NCBI RefSeq assembly: GCF_010500895.1
Contig: NZ_JAAAWO010000002.1
Location: forward strand, 186,001 to 250,000
DNA: 64,000 nucleotides
Reading direction: 5' to 3'
Origin: Alteromonas genovensis
Lineage (GTDB): Bacteria > Pseudomonadota > Gammaproteobacteria > Enterobacterales > Alteromonadaceae
A program made the translations under genes and the position numbers. Positions 48,272 to 57,033 of this stretch are shown here, one piece after another. How positions within the stretch are numbered: the first letter of the stretch is position 1; every line of letters begins with the position of its first letter. Below the pieces are notes generated by a model, which worked only from the letters and a program-made list of their open reading frames with translations, searched no databases and had not been told where the DNA came from.

Positions 48272-49228
48272 ATGGACGCACTCAGCACAAAAGGCCAGCT
48301 TGATATGGCGCGCAACGTTCACGATATGGGCAGCATCAACAAGATGCGCGAAGCCATAGCGTCGGGCGATGAGACTGTATTGCAAGAAGCAGCAGAGCAG
48401 TTCGAAGCGATTTTTGTACAGATGATGCTTAAGTCCATGCGTAAAGCTCAAGACGCATTAGCCGACGAAGACAGCCCGTTTAATTCACAGCAAGTAAAGT
48501 TTTATCGCGATATGCACGACCAACAGCTAGCCACGGATTTGACCGCTGGCGGCGGGATGGGTCTTGCCGATGTGATTGTGAAGCAGCTTGGCCAAACCGA
48601 AGAAAGCTATACGCCAGCTAGCGTTATACGCAGCGACGGCAATTTATCTTCGCTTAATCAACACCGCGCTGAGTCCATATCTCAGGCACAAAATGTAGCG
48701 TTATCCTCGCACGCTATGGGCAGCAAAAGTGCTCATAAGGAAGCGATGTTCGATAGTCCTGAGCAATTCGTTGAGTCACTTATGCCACATGCTGAAAAAA
48801 TAGCTGAAAAGTATGGCATGGATGCAAAAGCGATAGTGTCGCAAGCTGCGGTTGAAACAGGTTGGGGGAAATTTGTTATTCACTCAGCCGACGGTAAAAG
48901 CTCCCACAACCTATTTGGAATAAAAGCAAATAGCGAGTGGAAAGGAGAGCAGGCCGTTGTTGACACGCTTGAATTCAACGGTTTGGTTCCACAGAAACAA
49001 AAAGCAGCGTTTAGAGCATACAGCTCTATTGAGGATGCAATGGATGACTATGGGCGATTTATTGCTACGCAGCCACGCTACAGTGACGCAGTGAAAGCTG
49101 CAGGTAATGCCACAGAATATACCCAAGAATTGCAGAACGCAGGTTATGCAACCGACCCACATTACGCCAATAAGATCATGTCTGTTTACAACAGCGATAG
49201 ACTTAATGCGCTGATACCGCAGAGATAG
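48272..49228 (+). CDS. flgJ: Peptidoglycan hydrolase and rod cap FlgJ
   Basis: Opens the peptidoglycan for the rod and caps it. The 318-residue protein has an N-terminal rod-binding half (EAAEQFEAIFVQMMLKSMRK) and a C-terminal glucosaminidase domain. The catalytic Glu is E195 in AAVETGWGKF, with SHNLFGIKA following. The two-domain form matches E. coli and Vibrio. Confidence 0.97.
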   Translation: MDALSTKGQLDMARNVHDMGSINKMREAIASGDETVLQEAAEQFEAIFVQMMLKSMRKAQDALADEDSPFNSQQVKFYRDMHDQQLATDLTAGGGMGLADVIVKQLGQTEESYTPASVIRSDGNLSSLNQHRAESISQAQNVALSSHAMGSKSAHKEAMFDSPEQFVESLMPHAEKIAEKYGMDAKAIVSQAAVETGWGKFVIHSADGKSSHNLFGIKANSEWKGEQAVVDTLEFNGLVPQKQKAAFRAYSSIEDAMDDYGRFIATQPRYSDAVKAAGNATEYTQELQNAGYATDPHYANKIMSVYNSDRLNALIPQR

Positions 49229-49242
49229 GGGAGGCATACACC

Positions 49243-51330
49243 ATGAGTTCAGTTGACTTATTTTCTCTTGCAACCAGTGGCGTTAATGCCAGTGGAAAGT
49301 TGCTGCAAACAACCAGTAACAACATTGCCAATGTAAATACGCCTGGGTATGTCCGCGAGCGCACAGAGCTGAATAACAGCCAAGTGTTTGGTGTTGAAAT
49401 TGGCAATACAGAAAGAATTATCAACGTGTTTGCGCAAAATCAACTTCGTCGCGACATAACCGCGGTTGGAGAGCTTGAGGCATTTTCATCAAAAACCACG
49501 GCTATCGATAATTTGCTTGCGGGTGATGCAAACTCTATTTCAAAAGGGATGAGCGAATACTTTTCTGCGCTACAGACTGCTGCTGACGACCCAACAAACT
49601 TAGCGTCTCGAGAGCAAGTACTTGGCAAGTCAGAGTCCTTGTTTCAGCGTATGAGAACCCTGTCTGACTACATGATTGAAAAAGAGGAGGAGCTTAACTT
49701 AGAGTTTACTTCTTTGATTAATCGCGCAAATACCCTTATTGGCAATATCGGTGATTTAAACCGAAATATTGTTATTGCTAATGGAAACAGTACAGCCGAT
49801 CAGCCATCAGCACTGCTCAATGAGAGAGACAAAGCGGTTGATGAGTTATCGTCAATTATGGGGATTAATGTTAAGGAAAGTCAGACACAAAACGGTGCGG
49901 TTACCATTAACTTAACCTCTGGTGAATCCTTGGTGTTGGAAAACGGCGCGTTTAACTTATTTGAAGTTAACACCGATGCTGACCTGTCGTTAAAGCAGTT
50001 AACTCTTGAAACAAACTTTGGCTCGCAAACAAAAGCCGACGCGTCACTGCGAATTCAGGAAAGTGATTTGGGCGGTGCACTTGGCGGACTATTCGGCTAC
50101 CGAAACGAAGTGCTTGGCCCCACAATGCGAGACGTTGGTCAGCTGTCTATCGCTTTCGCTGACGCGATGAACGAGCAGAATAAGTTAGGTATGGACCTAG
50201 ACGGCCAGCTAGGAAGTAATATTTTCGATATCCCGTCATTTCGCGGCTTAGCGTACTCAGACACTAATGGTGATTATGTAGTCACAGCACAAGTTACCGA
50301 AGGTATGGGCGCAGAATTAACAGATGCAGATTACAAAATTGAAGTAACTGCAGTTTCCGGTGGAGCGCCTAGTGAGCTGGAAATTACGTTTTTAAATGCA
50401 GACGGAACACCAAAGAAAGATGGCTCTGGTAACGATATCGTGTTTTCAAACTTTCCTGTTTCCTCTGGCTTTAACGAGCTGCCAGGTGGAATTGAAGTAG
50501 ATTTCGCAGGAACATCTAGCTACACGGTAGGTAACGAATTCCTCATACAGCCTACAAAAACCATAGCGTCAAAAATCGATTTCAGCACAATGCGACCAGA
50601 AGATTTGGCGTTTGCAACACCCGTTCGCGGTCAAGCCGACAGTACAAACTTAGGTGATGCGAGTGTGGTGAATGTAGCCGTATCTAATACTACGCTGGGT
50701 ACTGGTATCGACCGCTCTGCCTTTGATGGTGCCGGTGGTATTGATACGGGGGCGCCCGCTCAAATTGTATTCACTGCCCCAGACACGTTTGATGTTGTTG
50801 ATGGAACTGGTGCCGTCATGGCAAGCGTTACCGGAACAACCGATTTAAACAACCTCATTGAACAGGCAAAAAATAGCGGTACGTGGCCAGCGGGACTAAG
50901 CGGTCTTACTGATTACCCTGGCTACGATATAAGTTTAGACGGCGTTCCAAGAGCCGGTGATAGCTTTTCGCTCGCTTATAATACTGACGGTTTTAACGAT
51001 AACAGCAATGCCCTTAATCTTGCGGCCTTACAAAATGAGAACTTAGTTCAGGTGAGCAGTGAAGCCACAAATACACCACGTACATTTCAAGATGCCTATG
51101 CGTCAATGGTAGGTCGCATCGGTGAAGATGCTGCGATGGCCAAAGTGTCGTTGGCGTCGGCTGAAGCTATGCAGGTGCAATCAGAAAACTGGTTTCAGTC
51201 CGTCTCCGGAGTGAGTTTGGATGAAGAGGCTGCCAACTTGATTAAGTATCAGCAAAGTTACGCCGCGGCGGCTCGTATTCTTACCACCGCACAAGAACTG
51301 TTTAACACTATTCTCCAGTCAGCGAGGTAG
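49243..51330 (+). CDS. flgK: Flagellar hook-associated protein 1 FlgK
   Basis: Joins hook to filament; a client of FlgN. The 695-residue protein is longer than the E. coli one (547), with extra mass in the variable middle (about residues 340-560). The N-terminus LFSLATSGVNASGKLLQTTS with NNIANVNTPGYVRE and the C-terminus GVSLDEEAANLIKYQQSYAA are conserved. GGGAGG precedes the ATG. Confidence 0.97.
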   Translation: MSSVDLFSLATSGVNASGKLLQTTSNNIANVNTPGYVRERTELNNSQVFGVEIGNTERIINVFAQNQLRRDITAVGELEAFSSKTTAIDNLLAGDANSISKGMSEYFSALQTAADDPTNLASREQVLGKSESLFQRMRTLSDYMIEKEEELNLEFTSLINRANTLIGNIGDLNRNIVIANGNSTADQPSALLNERDKAVDELSSIMGINVKESQTQNGAVTINLTSGESLVLENGAFNLFEVNTDADLSLKQLTLETNFGSQTKADASLRIQESDLGGALGGLFGYRNEVLGPTMRDVGQLSIAFADAMNEQNKLGMDLDGQLGSNIFDIPSFRGLAYSDTNGDYVVTAQVTEGMGAELTDADYKIEVTAVSGGAPSELEITFLNADGTPKKDGSGNDIVFSNFPVSSGFNELPGGIEVDFAGTSSYTVGNEFLIQPTKTIASKIDFSTMRPEDLAFATPVRGQADSTNLGDASVVNVAVSNTTLGTGIDRSAFDGAGGIDTGAPAQIVFTAPDTFDVVDGTGAVMASVTGTTDLNNLIEQAKNSGTWPAGLSGLTDYPGYDISLDGVPRAGDSFSLAYNTDGFNDNSNALNLAALQNENLVQVSSEATNTPRTFQDAYASMVGRIGEDAAMAKVSLASAEAMQVQSENWFQSVSGVSLDEEAANLIKYQQSYAAAARILTTAQELFNTILQSAR

Positions 51331-51337
51331 TTAATAA

Positions 51338-52561
51338 ATGCGCATAACTACAAATCAAATTTACGATCAAAACGTTCGTTCAATTATGAATAATCAGACC
51401 GAGCTGTCTAAGACTCAAGAGCAACTTGCGTCAGGTAAGCGAATTATTGCTCCTAGTGACGACCCTGTTGGCGCAGCAAAGGTACTACGTTTAACCGAGG
51501 AAGTGGACGAGCTTACTCAATTTCAGCGCAACAACGACCTAGTGACAGGGTCTTTAGAGCAGCAAGAAGCAGTATTGACGAATATCACCAATTCTATCAA
51601 CCGTGCTAGAACGTTGGTTGTTCAATCAGGCAACGGTATTTTAGCCGACCCTGATAAACGGGCCATTGGTGCGGAGCTAGAACAGATAAAATTAGAAGTT
51701 TTAGATTTGATGAACACGCAAGATGCCGACGGAAATTACCTCTATGCAGGTTATCAGTCTGGCAATCAGGCGTTTTCCTTTAATCCTGCATCTACAGGTA
51801 ATGCCGTTTCTTTTGCCGGTGATGCCGGTGTCAGTTTTATCCAGCTTTCAAATAGCTCGAAAATTCAGTCAACCAGCAATGGTTATGATGTGTTTGAAAA
51901 CGTGCTTTCTCGTTTTAAATTTTCAGTAACAGGAAGTGCTGTAGGCAATTTAGAAAGCGCAACGGTAAAAGAGCAGGGAACATTCGATACGTTTTTTGAT
52001 AAAAACTTTGACCCTGTGAATGCAGCTAACAATAACTATCGGGTGAATTTCTTGGCCGGTGGACAAGCCGAACTTGTTAATCAAGGTACGGGCGCGGTAG
52101 TGGATACGGTAGGCTTTACATCGGGTCAACCTTTTACCATAAAAGGCATGCAGTTTGAGGCTACTGCCGTTGCCGGCAACAGTATAGATTTCTCTCTGGA
52201 TACGCCAGAAAAGAAAAGCATGGCTCAGGCAATTCATGAGATTCAAGAGATTCTGCTAGACAGCACCATTGATAACGGCGCACTGCAAGAGTCTATTGCC
52301 GATGCATTGGTAGGGCTAGATAACGGCTTAGAGCGAATTTCTCTAGAACGGGCGTCCATCGGCAGTCGACTTAACATTGCAGAATCATCGTACGAAACTA
52401 ATCTGGATATGGAAATTGCAGCTAAAGCAGCGCGCTCATCCATTCAAGATGTAGATTACGCTGAAGCGTCGACTAAATTTGCTCAACAAGAGACGGCGCT
52501 AAATGCGGCCCTTGCTACATTCCCAAAAATAACCAACTTGTCTTTATTTAACTTTATTTAA
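51338..52561 (+). CDS. flgL: Flagellar hook-associated protein 3 FlgL
   Basis: Second junction protein. The 407-residue chain has the flagellin-like N-terminus (TTNQIYDQNVRSIMNNQTE, EQLASGKRI, PSDDPVGAAKVL) and a C-terminal coiled region (DVDYAEASTKFAQQETAL). It is the last gene of the flgF unit and is followed by a shared hairpin. Confidence 0.96.
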   Translation: MRITTNQIYDQNVRSIMNNQTELSKTQEQLASGKRIIAPSDDPVGAAKVLRLTEEVDELTQFQRNNDLVTGSLEQQEAVLTNITNSINRARTLVVQSGNGILADPDKRAIGAELEQIKLEVLDLMNTQDADGNYLYAGYQSGNQAFSFNPASTGNAVSFAGDAGVSFIQLSNSSKIQSTSNGYDVFENVLSRFKFSVTGSAVGNLESATVKEQGTFDTFFDKNFDPVNAANNNYRVNFLAGGQAELVNQGTGAVVDTVGFTSGQPFTIKGMQFEATAVAGNSIDFSLDTPEKKSMAQAIHEIQEILLDSTIDNGALQESIADALVGLDNGLERISLERASIGSRLNIAESSYETNLDMEIAAKAARSSIQDVDYAEASTKFAQQETALNAALATFPKITNLSLFNFI

Positions 52562-52583
52562 GCTGAGCTGAATAGGTTATTGA

Positions 52584-52622
52584 CGCGGGTTTACATGCTC
52601 AATTTAGCAAGGTAAACCCGCG
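52584..52622. terminator. Shared hairpin between flgL and the beta-propeller gene
   Basis: CGCGGGTTTAC (52584-52594) and GTAAACCCGCG (52612-52622) form an 11-bp perfect stem. The arm overlaps the stop codon of the minus-strand gene. No strong T-run follows, so termination may be weak. Confidence 0.55.
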
Positions 52623-53550
52623 CTTCTTCATCGCAATGACTCGAATAATAAGATACGTAAAGAATATCGTTATCAAGTACCAAACCTGGATAACTAGTAT
52701 CACCGCCACTTGGAAGAGTAATCAGTTCAGTGAGCTTCTTTGATTGAACATCAAAATGCCATAATCTTGTACTGAAAATATCGTCCTCCCATTCAACGTG
52801 TCTACCTGCCACAACAAAATTCCCATCTTCCAACATAACTGCTGCTGGTCCGCCGATGTAAATGTCTAAATCATACCAGTCCCAGTTTGTGTAGGGAGGA
52901 CTTGCGTATCCAAATTGAGCGCTGTATGTGTCGGCATCTCGGCGTAAAAAGACGCTCGCATTACCCTGTTCGTCAAAGAGAAGCGCACTTTCATTGGGGT
53001 AACCCTTGTCTGATTTTTCAAGTCCAAATACATTGTCTTGATAGCATGTCATTGAGTTTAAAGGATTACCCCTATACAAGCTTATAGATTGAGCTTTGCG
53101 ATTATAGGCAAACCCGTATGCCGTTGTTTTAAACCAATCGCAATTCCAAATCCACCACGCGTCATCGCCAAAATAGTGTGGTCCATTCCAGGATAATCCT
53201 GTGTCAGAGCTATAGCTCACCATATGACGTGAAAGGCTACTGTCTTCTAAAACAGTTTTAGCATAAGCGGTGATGATAAGACGTTTGCCATCGAAAGAAA
53301 GTTTTGGATCTCGAAGATCTGTGCCTGGTATTTTTAATGCCCAAGAATTGAATGGCTTCAATGTTTTTTTATCTATTCGTACAACGATAATTCTGCCGTT
53401 TGGACTGACATGGGTATCAGCCTCGCGGTAGGTGCAAAATAGCGACGCAAAAGATATATCAAAAGGATCTTCGCATAAATCAGTAAAGGCAGCATGAGAT
53501 GCGGGCGCTGATATCTGAGTGACCTCAAGTATTTTCAATTTATCCAGCAC
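52591..53550 (-). CDS. Sialidase-like beta-propeller protein of unknown substrate
   Basis: Not a standard flagellar gene. The 319-residue protein has no signal peptide or membrane segment, so it is likely cytosolic. Sialidase/BNR features are an Asp-box (SSDTGLSWNGP), a catalytic-region-like block LRDPKLSFDGKRLIITAYA, and a late block SGGDTSYPGLVLDNDILYVS that resembles the SGGDxSYP motif of sialidases. GTG 53550 has AGGAG 7 nt upstream. It is inserted opposite to flgL and the flagellin genes, whose products are probably glycosylated. A role in making or trimming the glycan is inference; it could also be a different glycosidase or a non-enzymatic propeller. Confidence 0.6.
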   Translation of the reverse strand: MLDKLKILEVTQISAPASHAAFTDLCEDPFDISFASLFCTYREADTHVSPNGRIIVVRIDKKTLKPFNSWALKIPGTDLRDPKLSFDGKRLIITAYAKTVLEDSSLSRHMVSYSSDTGLSWNGPHYFGDDAWWIWNCDWFKTTAYGFAYNRKAQSISLYRGNPLNSMTCYQDNVFGLEKSDKGYPNESALLFDEQGNASVFLRRDADTYSAQFGYASPPYTNWDWYDLDIYIGGPAAVMLEDGNFVVAGRHVEWEDDIFSTRLWHFDVQSKKLTELITLPSGGDTSYPGLVLDNDILYVSYYSSHCDEEARVYLAKLSM

Positions 53551-53646
53551 TAAAAATCTCCTATTAAAATCCGATAGTTACGGCGCTTAACTCAGGCAAT
53601 AAGCGGCAATATGTTACCGCTAATCGGCAATAATCGTAATTTTTTC

Positions 53647-53673
53647 TAAAGGGAAGTTACATATTGTCGATAC
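53647..53673 (+). promoter_or_regulatory. Sigma-28 promoter of flagellin gene 1
   Basis: TAAA (53647-53650), 15 bp, then GTCGATAC (53666-53673). The predicted leader is about 105 nt. Confidence 0.85.
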
Positions 53674-53789
53674 AGTTTCTGAGAGAGCCAGTTCATCAAT
53701 TACCCCTCAGGTGTTGATGACTACTAAAACAAAACGTCGGAAAACCCGACAGCCAGCCCACGCTGGACTGAGAGTGTAGGAGAGACTTT

Positions 53790-54635
53790 ATGTCTATGTT
53801 CGTCAATACCAATGTATCATCATTGAATGCACAGCGTCAGTTATTCGATGTTAGTAATTCTTTGAATACGTCATTTGAGCGTTTGTCTTCAGGTTTCCGT
53901 ATCAACAGCGCTGCTGATGATGCCGCAGGCCTTCAGATAACCGATAGAATGACATCACAAGTTCAAGGTCTTAACCAAGCGGTTCGAAATGCAAACGATG
54001 CGATCTCACTATCGCAAACTGCAGAGGGTGCGCTATCTGAGACTACCACCGCGCTTCAGCGCATTCGTACTCTAGCAGTACAATCGCAAAACGGAATTAA
54101 CAGTTCTGCAGACCGTGTAGCACTTCAAAAAGAAGTGTCTGCACTGCGTACTGAAATTTCACGAATATCTACAACGACTCAGTTCGCCGGTGTAGATATT
54201 CTATCTGGTGATTTTTCTGCTAAGTTTTTGGTTGGAGCTAATGCAGGGCAAACAATATCCGTAAACCTTTCTTCTGGAACATTGGCGAGAGCAGGCGTGA
54301 GCGGATTTAGTGCTACTGGTCTTGGAATTACTACCGACGATGTTCTAAGCAATGGTAATGCATCAGCAATGCTTGCAAGCGTTGACACAGCAATATCAGC
54401 GGTAGGTGGATTACGTGCTGATTTAGGTGCGCTTCAAAACCGTTTCCAATCAACTATTCGTAACCTTAGCAACATTTCTGAAAATGTTTCTGCTGCACGT
54501 TCACAAATAAAGGATACGGACTTTGCAACTGAAACCGCTAATTTAACCCGTAATCAGATACTGCAGCAGGCAAGTACAACTGTATTGTCTCAGGCGAATC
54601 AGCGCCCACAGGCAGCGTTACAGCTTCTAGGATAA
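53790..54635 (+). CDS. fliC: Flagellin (paralogue 1 of 3)
   Basis: Filament subunit, 281 residues. The N-terminal D0/D1 part (FVNTNVSSLNAQRQLFDVS, ERLSSGFRINSAADDAAGLQ) and the C-terminal part (STIRNLSNISENVSAARSQI, ending QAALQLLG) are conserved. The D2/D3 region is nearly absent, so the filament surface is compact. Ser/Thr-rich surface stretches such as SGFSATGLGITTDD could be glycan sites. GGAGAG precedes the ATG. It has its own sigma-28 promoter and terminator. Confidence 0.97.
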   Translation: MSMFVNTNVSSLNAQRQLFDVSNSLNTSFERLSSGFRINSAADDAAGLQITDRMTSQVQGLNQAVRNANDAISLSQTAEGALSETTTALQRIRTLAVQSQNGINSSADRVALQKEVSALRTEISRISTTTQFAGVDILSGDFSAKFLVGANAGQTISVNLSSGTLARAGVSGFSATGLGITTDDVLSNGNASAMLASVDTAISAVGGLRADLGALQNRFQSTIRNLSNISENVSAARSQIKDTDFATETANLTRNQILQQASTTVLSQANQRPQAALQLLG

Positions 54636-54656
54636 GCTTTCTAAGCCATAGACTAC

Positions 54657-54683
54657 GGCGAGGATGAAGCCAGGGGGTAGTGA
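54657..54683 (+). repeat. 27-nt repeat, copy A (after flagellin 1)
   Basis: Matches 55209-55235 at 25 of 27 positions. The core is GATGAAGCCAGG followed by GGGTAGTGA. See copy B upstream of flagellin 2. A shorter cognate, GGCGTAGTGACCCGG, lies at 56955-56969 before flagellin 3. Confidence 0.85.
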
Positions 54684-54708
54684 CCCAGTGCTTGTTATCT
54701 ATTTAAAT

Positions 54709-54747
54709 GGCCAGTAATTGAATGTATTTCAATTTACTGGCTTTTTT
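54709..54747 (+). terminator. Terminator after flagellin gene 1
   Basis: GGCCAGTAATTGAA and TTCAATTTACTGGC form a long stem around TGTA with one irregularity, followed by TTTTTT. Confidence 0.88.
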
Positions 54748-55208
54748 GTATCTAAAGTATTTAGATGTTGCCGAATACTTTTTCCTCATTCTGCTTTCTA
54801 TTACTTTCACATAGGCTGTTTTATTCACAAAGTCTTAATTTTCCTGCATCTCAATCTCAACTTTATGATTTCAATTGGTTCGTAATGTCATGAAAATCAT
54901 CGGTTTTTAAAAATTTCACTTTTTTTTCGTCTCAATGGGCAAAAAACGCTAAAGGAAAATCGGTAATAGGACGATAACTATTACAAAGGGGAGATAACGA
55001 ACGTTTTTACTTCCCAAGTGCTAATAACAACATTAGTAGGGCACTAAGCAAGACCTTTTTTGCGTAAAGTAAATAAAGTAAGTGAAATTAAAGGTTAGGA
55101 AAATCAACCTATTAAGATGTTAAAAGTGCAGTTTAAAAAGTTCTAAAGTAATTGTGTTTTAATGTCGATATATAGGAAGGTTTGCTAGAAGGGTTGGAGC
55201 TGCTGACA
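54748..55208 (+). other. AT-rich gap between flagellin 1 terminator and flagellin 2 leader
   Basis: No ORF of note. The only regulatory signal seen is a possible distal sigma-28 site at 54950-54977 (TAAA, 16 bp, GACGATAA), one base off the normal spacing and about 460 nt from flagellin 2. Confidence 0.5.
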
Positions 55209-55235
55209 GGCGAGAATGAAGCCAGGAGGTAGTGA
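55209..55235 (+). repeat. 27-nt repeat, copy B (before flagellin 2)
   Basis: Copy of 54657-54683 with two changes. It contains AGGAGG, so binding of a post-transcriptional regulator such as CsrA, or of a ribosome, is conceivable. No ORF follows in frame. Confidence 0.85.
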
Positions 55236-55299
55236 GAGGTTTGAGGTTTGGAACATCAATCTCACCAGCCAGCAAAGAGAAGAAAACTTCTCCGTTTAG

Positions 55300-55326
55300 C
55301 AAACTTCATCAGTAGTGTGCCGATGA
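55300..55326 (+). promoter_or_regulatory. Sigma-28 promoter of flagellin gene 2 (proximal)
   Basis: CAAA (55300-55303), 15 bp, then GCCGATGA (55319-55326). The spacing is ideal with one mismatch in each element. The leader would be about 110 nt, like those of the other two flagellin genes. Confidence 0.65.
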
Positions 55327-55441
55327 AGTGTCAGATAAATCTGACTACTTAAATCAAGCACGCACTGTGCCAAGAATTTAATACAACGCGCAAATAATAA
55401 AACCAATAGCGCAATCACTCGAAACTGTTAGGAGAGACCCC

Positions 55442-56287
55442 ATGAGTCTATTTGTAAATACCAACGTGTCATCATTGAATGCACAACGTCAATTATTTAA
55501 TACCGGAAACAACTTAGATACCGCGTTTGAGCGTCTATCTTCTGGGTTTCGCATAAACAGCGCCGCGGATGATGCAGCGGGCTTGCAAATCACCGACAGA
55601 ATGACATCGCAGATTCAAGGCTTAAACCAAGCTGTTAGAAATGCGAATGACGGTATCTCGCTAGCGCAGACAGCTGAGGGTGCAATGGCGGAAACTACGA
55701 CTGCGTTACAACGTATCCGTACGCTTGCAATCCAATCTCAAAACGGCATAAATAGCTCTGCTGACCGCTTAGCGTTGCAAAAAGAAGTATCTGCATTACG
55801 TACTGAAATTTCGCGAATTGCGACAACAACCCAGTTTGCTGGTGTGGACGTACTGACAGGAAGCTTTTCTGCCCGATTCTTGGTGGGTGCGAATGCCGGT
55901 CAAACTATCTCGGTAAATTTGTCTAGCCAGGCACTAACGCGCGCAGGCGTTCAAGGATTCAGTGCAACAGGTTTAGGTATTACATCCGAAGACGTGTTGA
56001 CGGAAGCAAATGCTTCAGGTCTATTGTCTTCAGTTGATAGCGCTATATCAGCAATCGGTGGAATTAGAGCTGACTTAGGTGCTCTACAAAATAGATTTCA
56101 ATCAACTATTCGTAATTTAAGTAATATTTCTGAAAATGTGTCAGCGGCAAGATCTCGCATCAAAGACACTGATTTTGCCACAGAGACGGCAGAACTAACC
56201 CGTAATCAGATATTACAGCAGGCAAGTACGACTATCCTATCGCAGGCTAATCAGCGTCCACAGGCTGCATTATCACTACTAGGTTAA
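55442..56287 (+). CDS. fliC: Flagellin (paralogue 2 of 3)
   Basis: Filament subunit, 281 residues, closely similar to paralogue 1. It differs mainly in the N-terminal stretch FNTGNNLDTAFERLSS and around residues 130-210 (VDVLTGSFSARFLVGANAG, TSEDVLTEANASGLL). GGAGAG precedes the ATG. Codon use differs from paralogue 1 at many synonymous sites, so this is not a very recent duplication. Confidence 0.97.
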   Translation: MSLFVNTNVSSLNAQRQLFNTGNNLDTAFERLSSGFRINSAADDAAGLQITDRMTSQIQGLNQAVRNANDGISLAQTAEGAMAETTTALQRIRTLAIQSQNGINSSADRLALQKEVSALRTEISRIATTTQFAGVDVLTGSFSARFLVGANAGQTISVNLSSQALTRAGVQGFSATGLGITSEDVLTEANASGLLSSVDSAISAIGGIRADLGALQNRFQSTIRNLSNISENVSAARSRIKDTDFATETAELTRNQILQQASTTILSQANQRPQAALSLLG

Positions 56288-56317
56288 TCTTTTAAATTAG
56301 GCGTAAGTCTGGGAAGG

Positions 56318-56429
56318 AGTTGAGAGGCCATCCCCTAGAAAGGAATGCGACCGTGAGGTCGCACCTTTAAGAAAGCGCCGACTAACAGGACTGAGAGTGT
56401 AGAAGCGTTGGTTGAGAGGCCAGTTTGTC
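56318..56429 (+). repeat. Relic-like leader repeats downstream of flagellin gene 2
   Basis: GTTGAGAGGCCA occurs at 56318 and again near 56418. GGACTGAGAGTGTAGAAG at 56389-56406 copies the flagellin 1 leader (53764-53781) with one change. A hairpin TGCGACC-GTGA-GGTCGCA is also present near 56347-56364. No ORF is attached. Confidence 0.6.
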
Positions 56430-56490
56430 CTACTAAACCCTGCCAGCCGACAGAAACTAATTTTGCTCAATCTCCTAACGTGAGCAAATT

Positions 56491-56521
56491 GGCCGAGACT
56501 TTGTGTCTCGGCCTTTTTTTT
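56491..56521 (+). terminator. Terminator after flagellin gene 2
   Basis: GGCCGAGAC (56491-56499) and GTCTCGGCC (56505-56513) form a perfect 9-bp stem followed by a long T-run. Confidence 0.92.
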
Positions 56522-56880
56522 ATAATCGCCGAAACATCCCACCAATTTCAGACCTCAGTAGAGCAACGCTGAAATCCATTAATATTAAAGCATCTTTGAT
56601 GCCAACTTAATTTCGAATCCTCATTTAATTTTTTAAGCAGTGAAGCTTCTTTTTAATCATATGCTCTAAACCGCTGTTGCAAGGTTAGCGCCTTGTCTTG
56701 CCTGATTTCTTGATGATATCGCCTCATATAAATTCATTTTATCGTCTTTGACAACACTTTTAGCCCAGCAAATGAGCTTAAGAGATCTATTTAAGTATTT
56801 TTTTACAAAAGTAAAATTCAATGTAATCAATACTATATATTCTGCTTAGCAATAATTTGAAAAAAAATTTAAAAAAAGGC
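56522..56880 (+). other. AT-rich gap before flagellin 3 promoter
   Basis: About 360 bp without a supported gene or RNA. Nothing further seen. Confidence 0.5.
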
Positions 56881-56907
56881 TAAAGAACCTAAAACCTTGG
56901 CCGATAC
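56881..56907 (+). promoter_or_regulatory. Sigma-28 promoter of flagellin gene 3
   Basis: TAAA (56881-56884), 15 bp, then GCCGATAC (56900-56907). Near-perfect match; leader about 120 nt. Confidence 0.9.
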
Positions 56908-57033
56908 CTATTGTTGAGGGGTAATTTACTTTACTTTTACAAGAGAGGTTAGCAGGCGTAGTGACCCGGCTAATTTGAACTGGATGGATTTGAATGTACT
57001 TGTAAGCACATCGAATCTCTAGGAGGTAATCTA

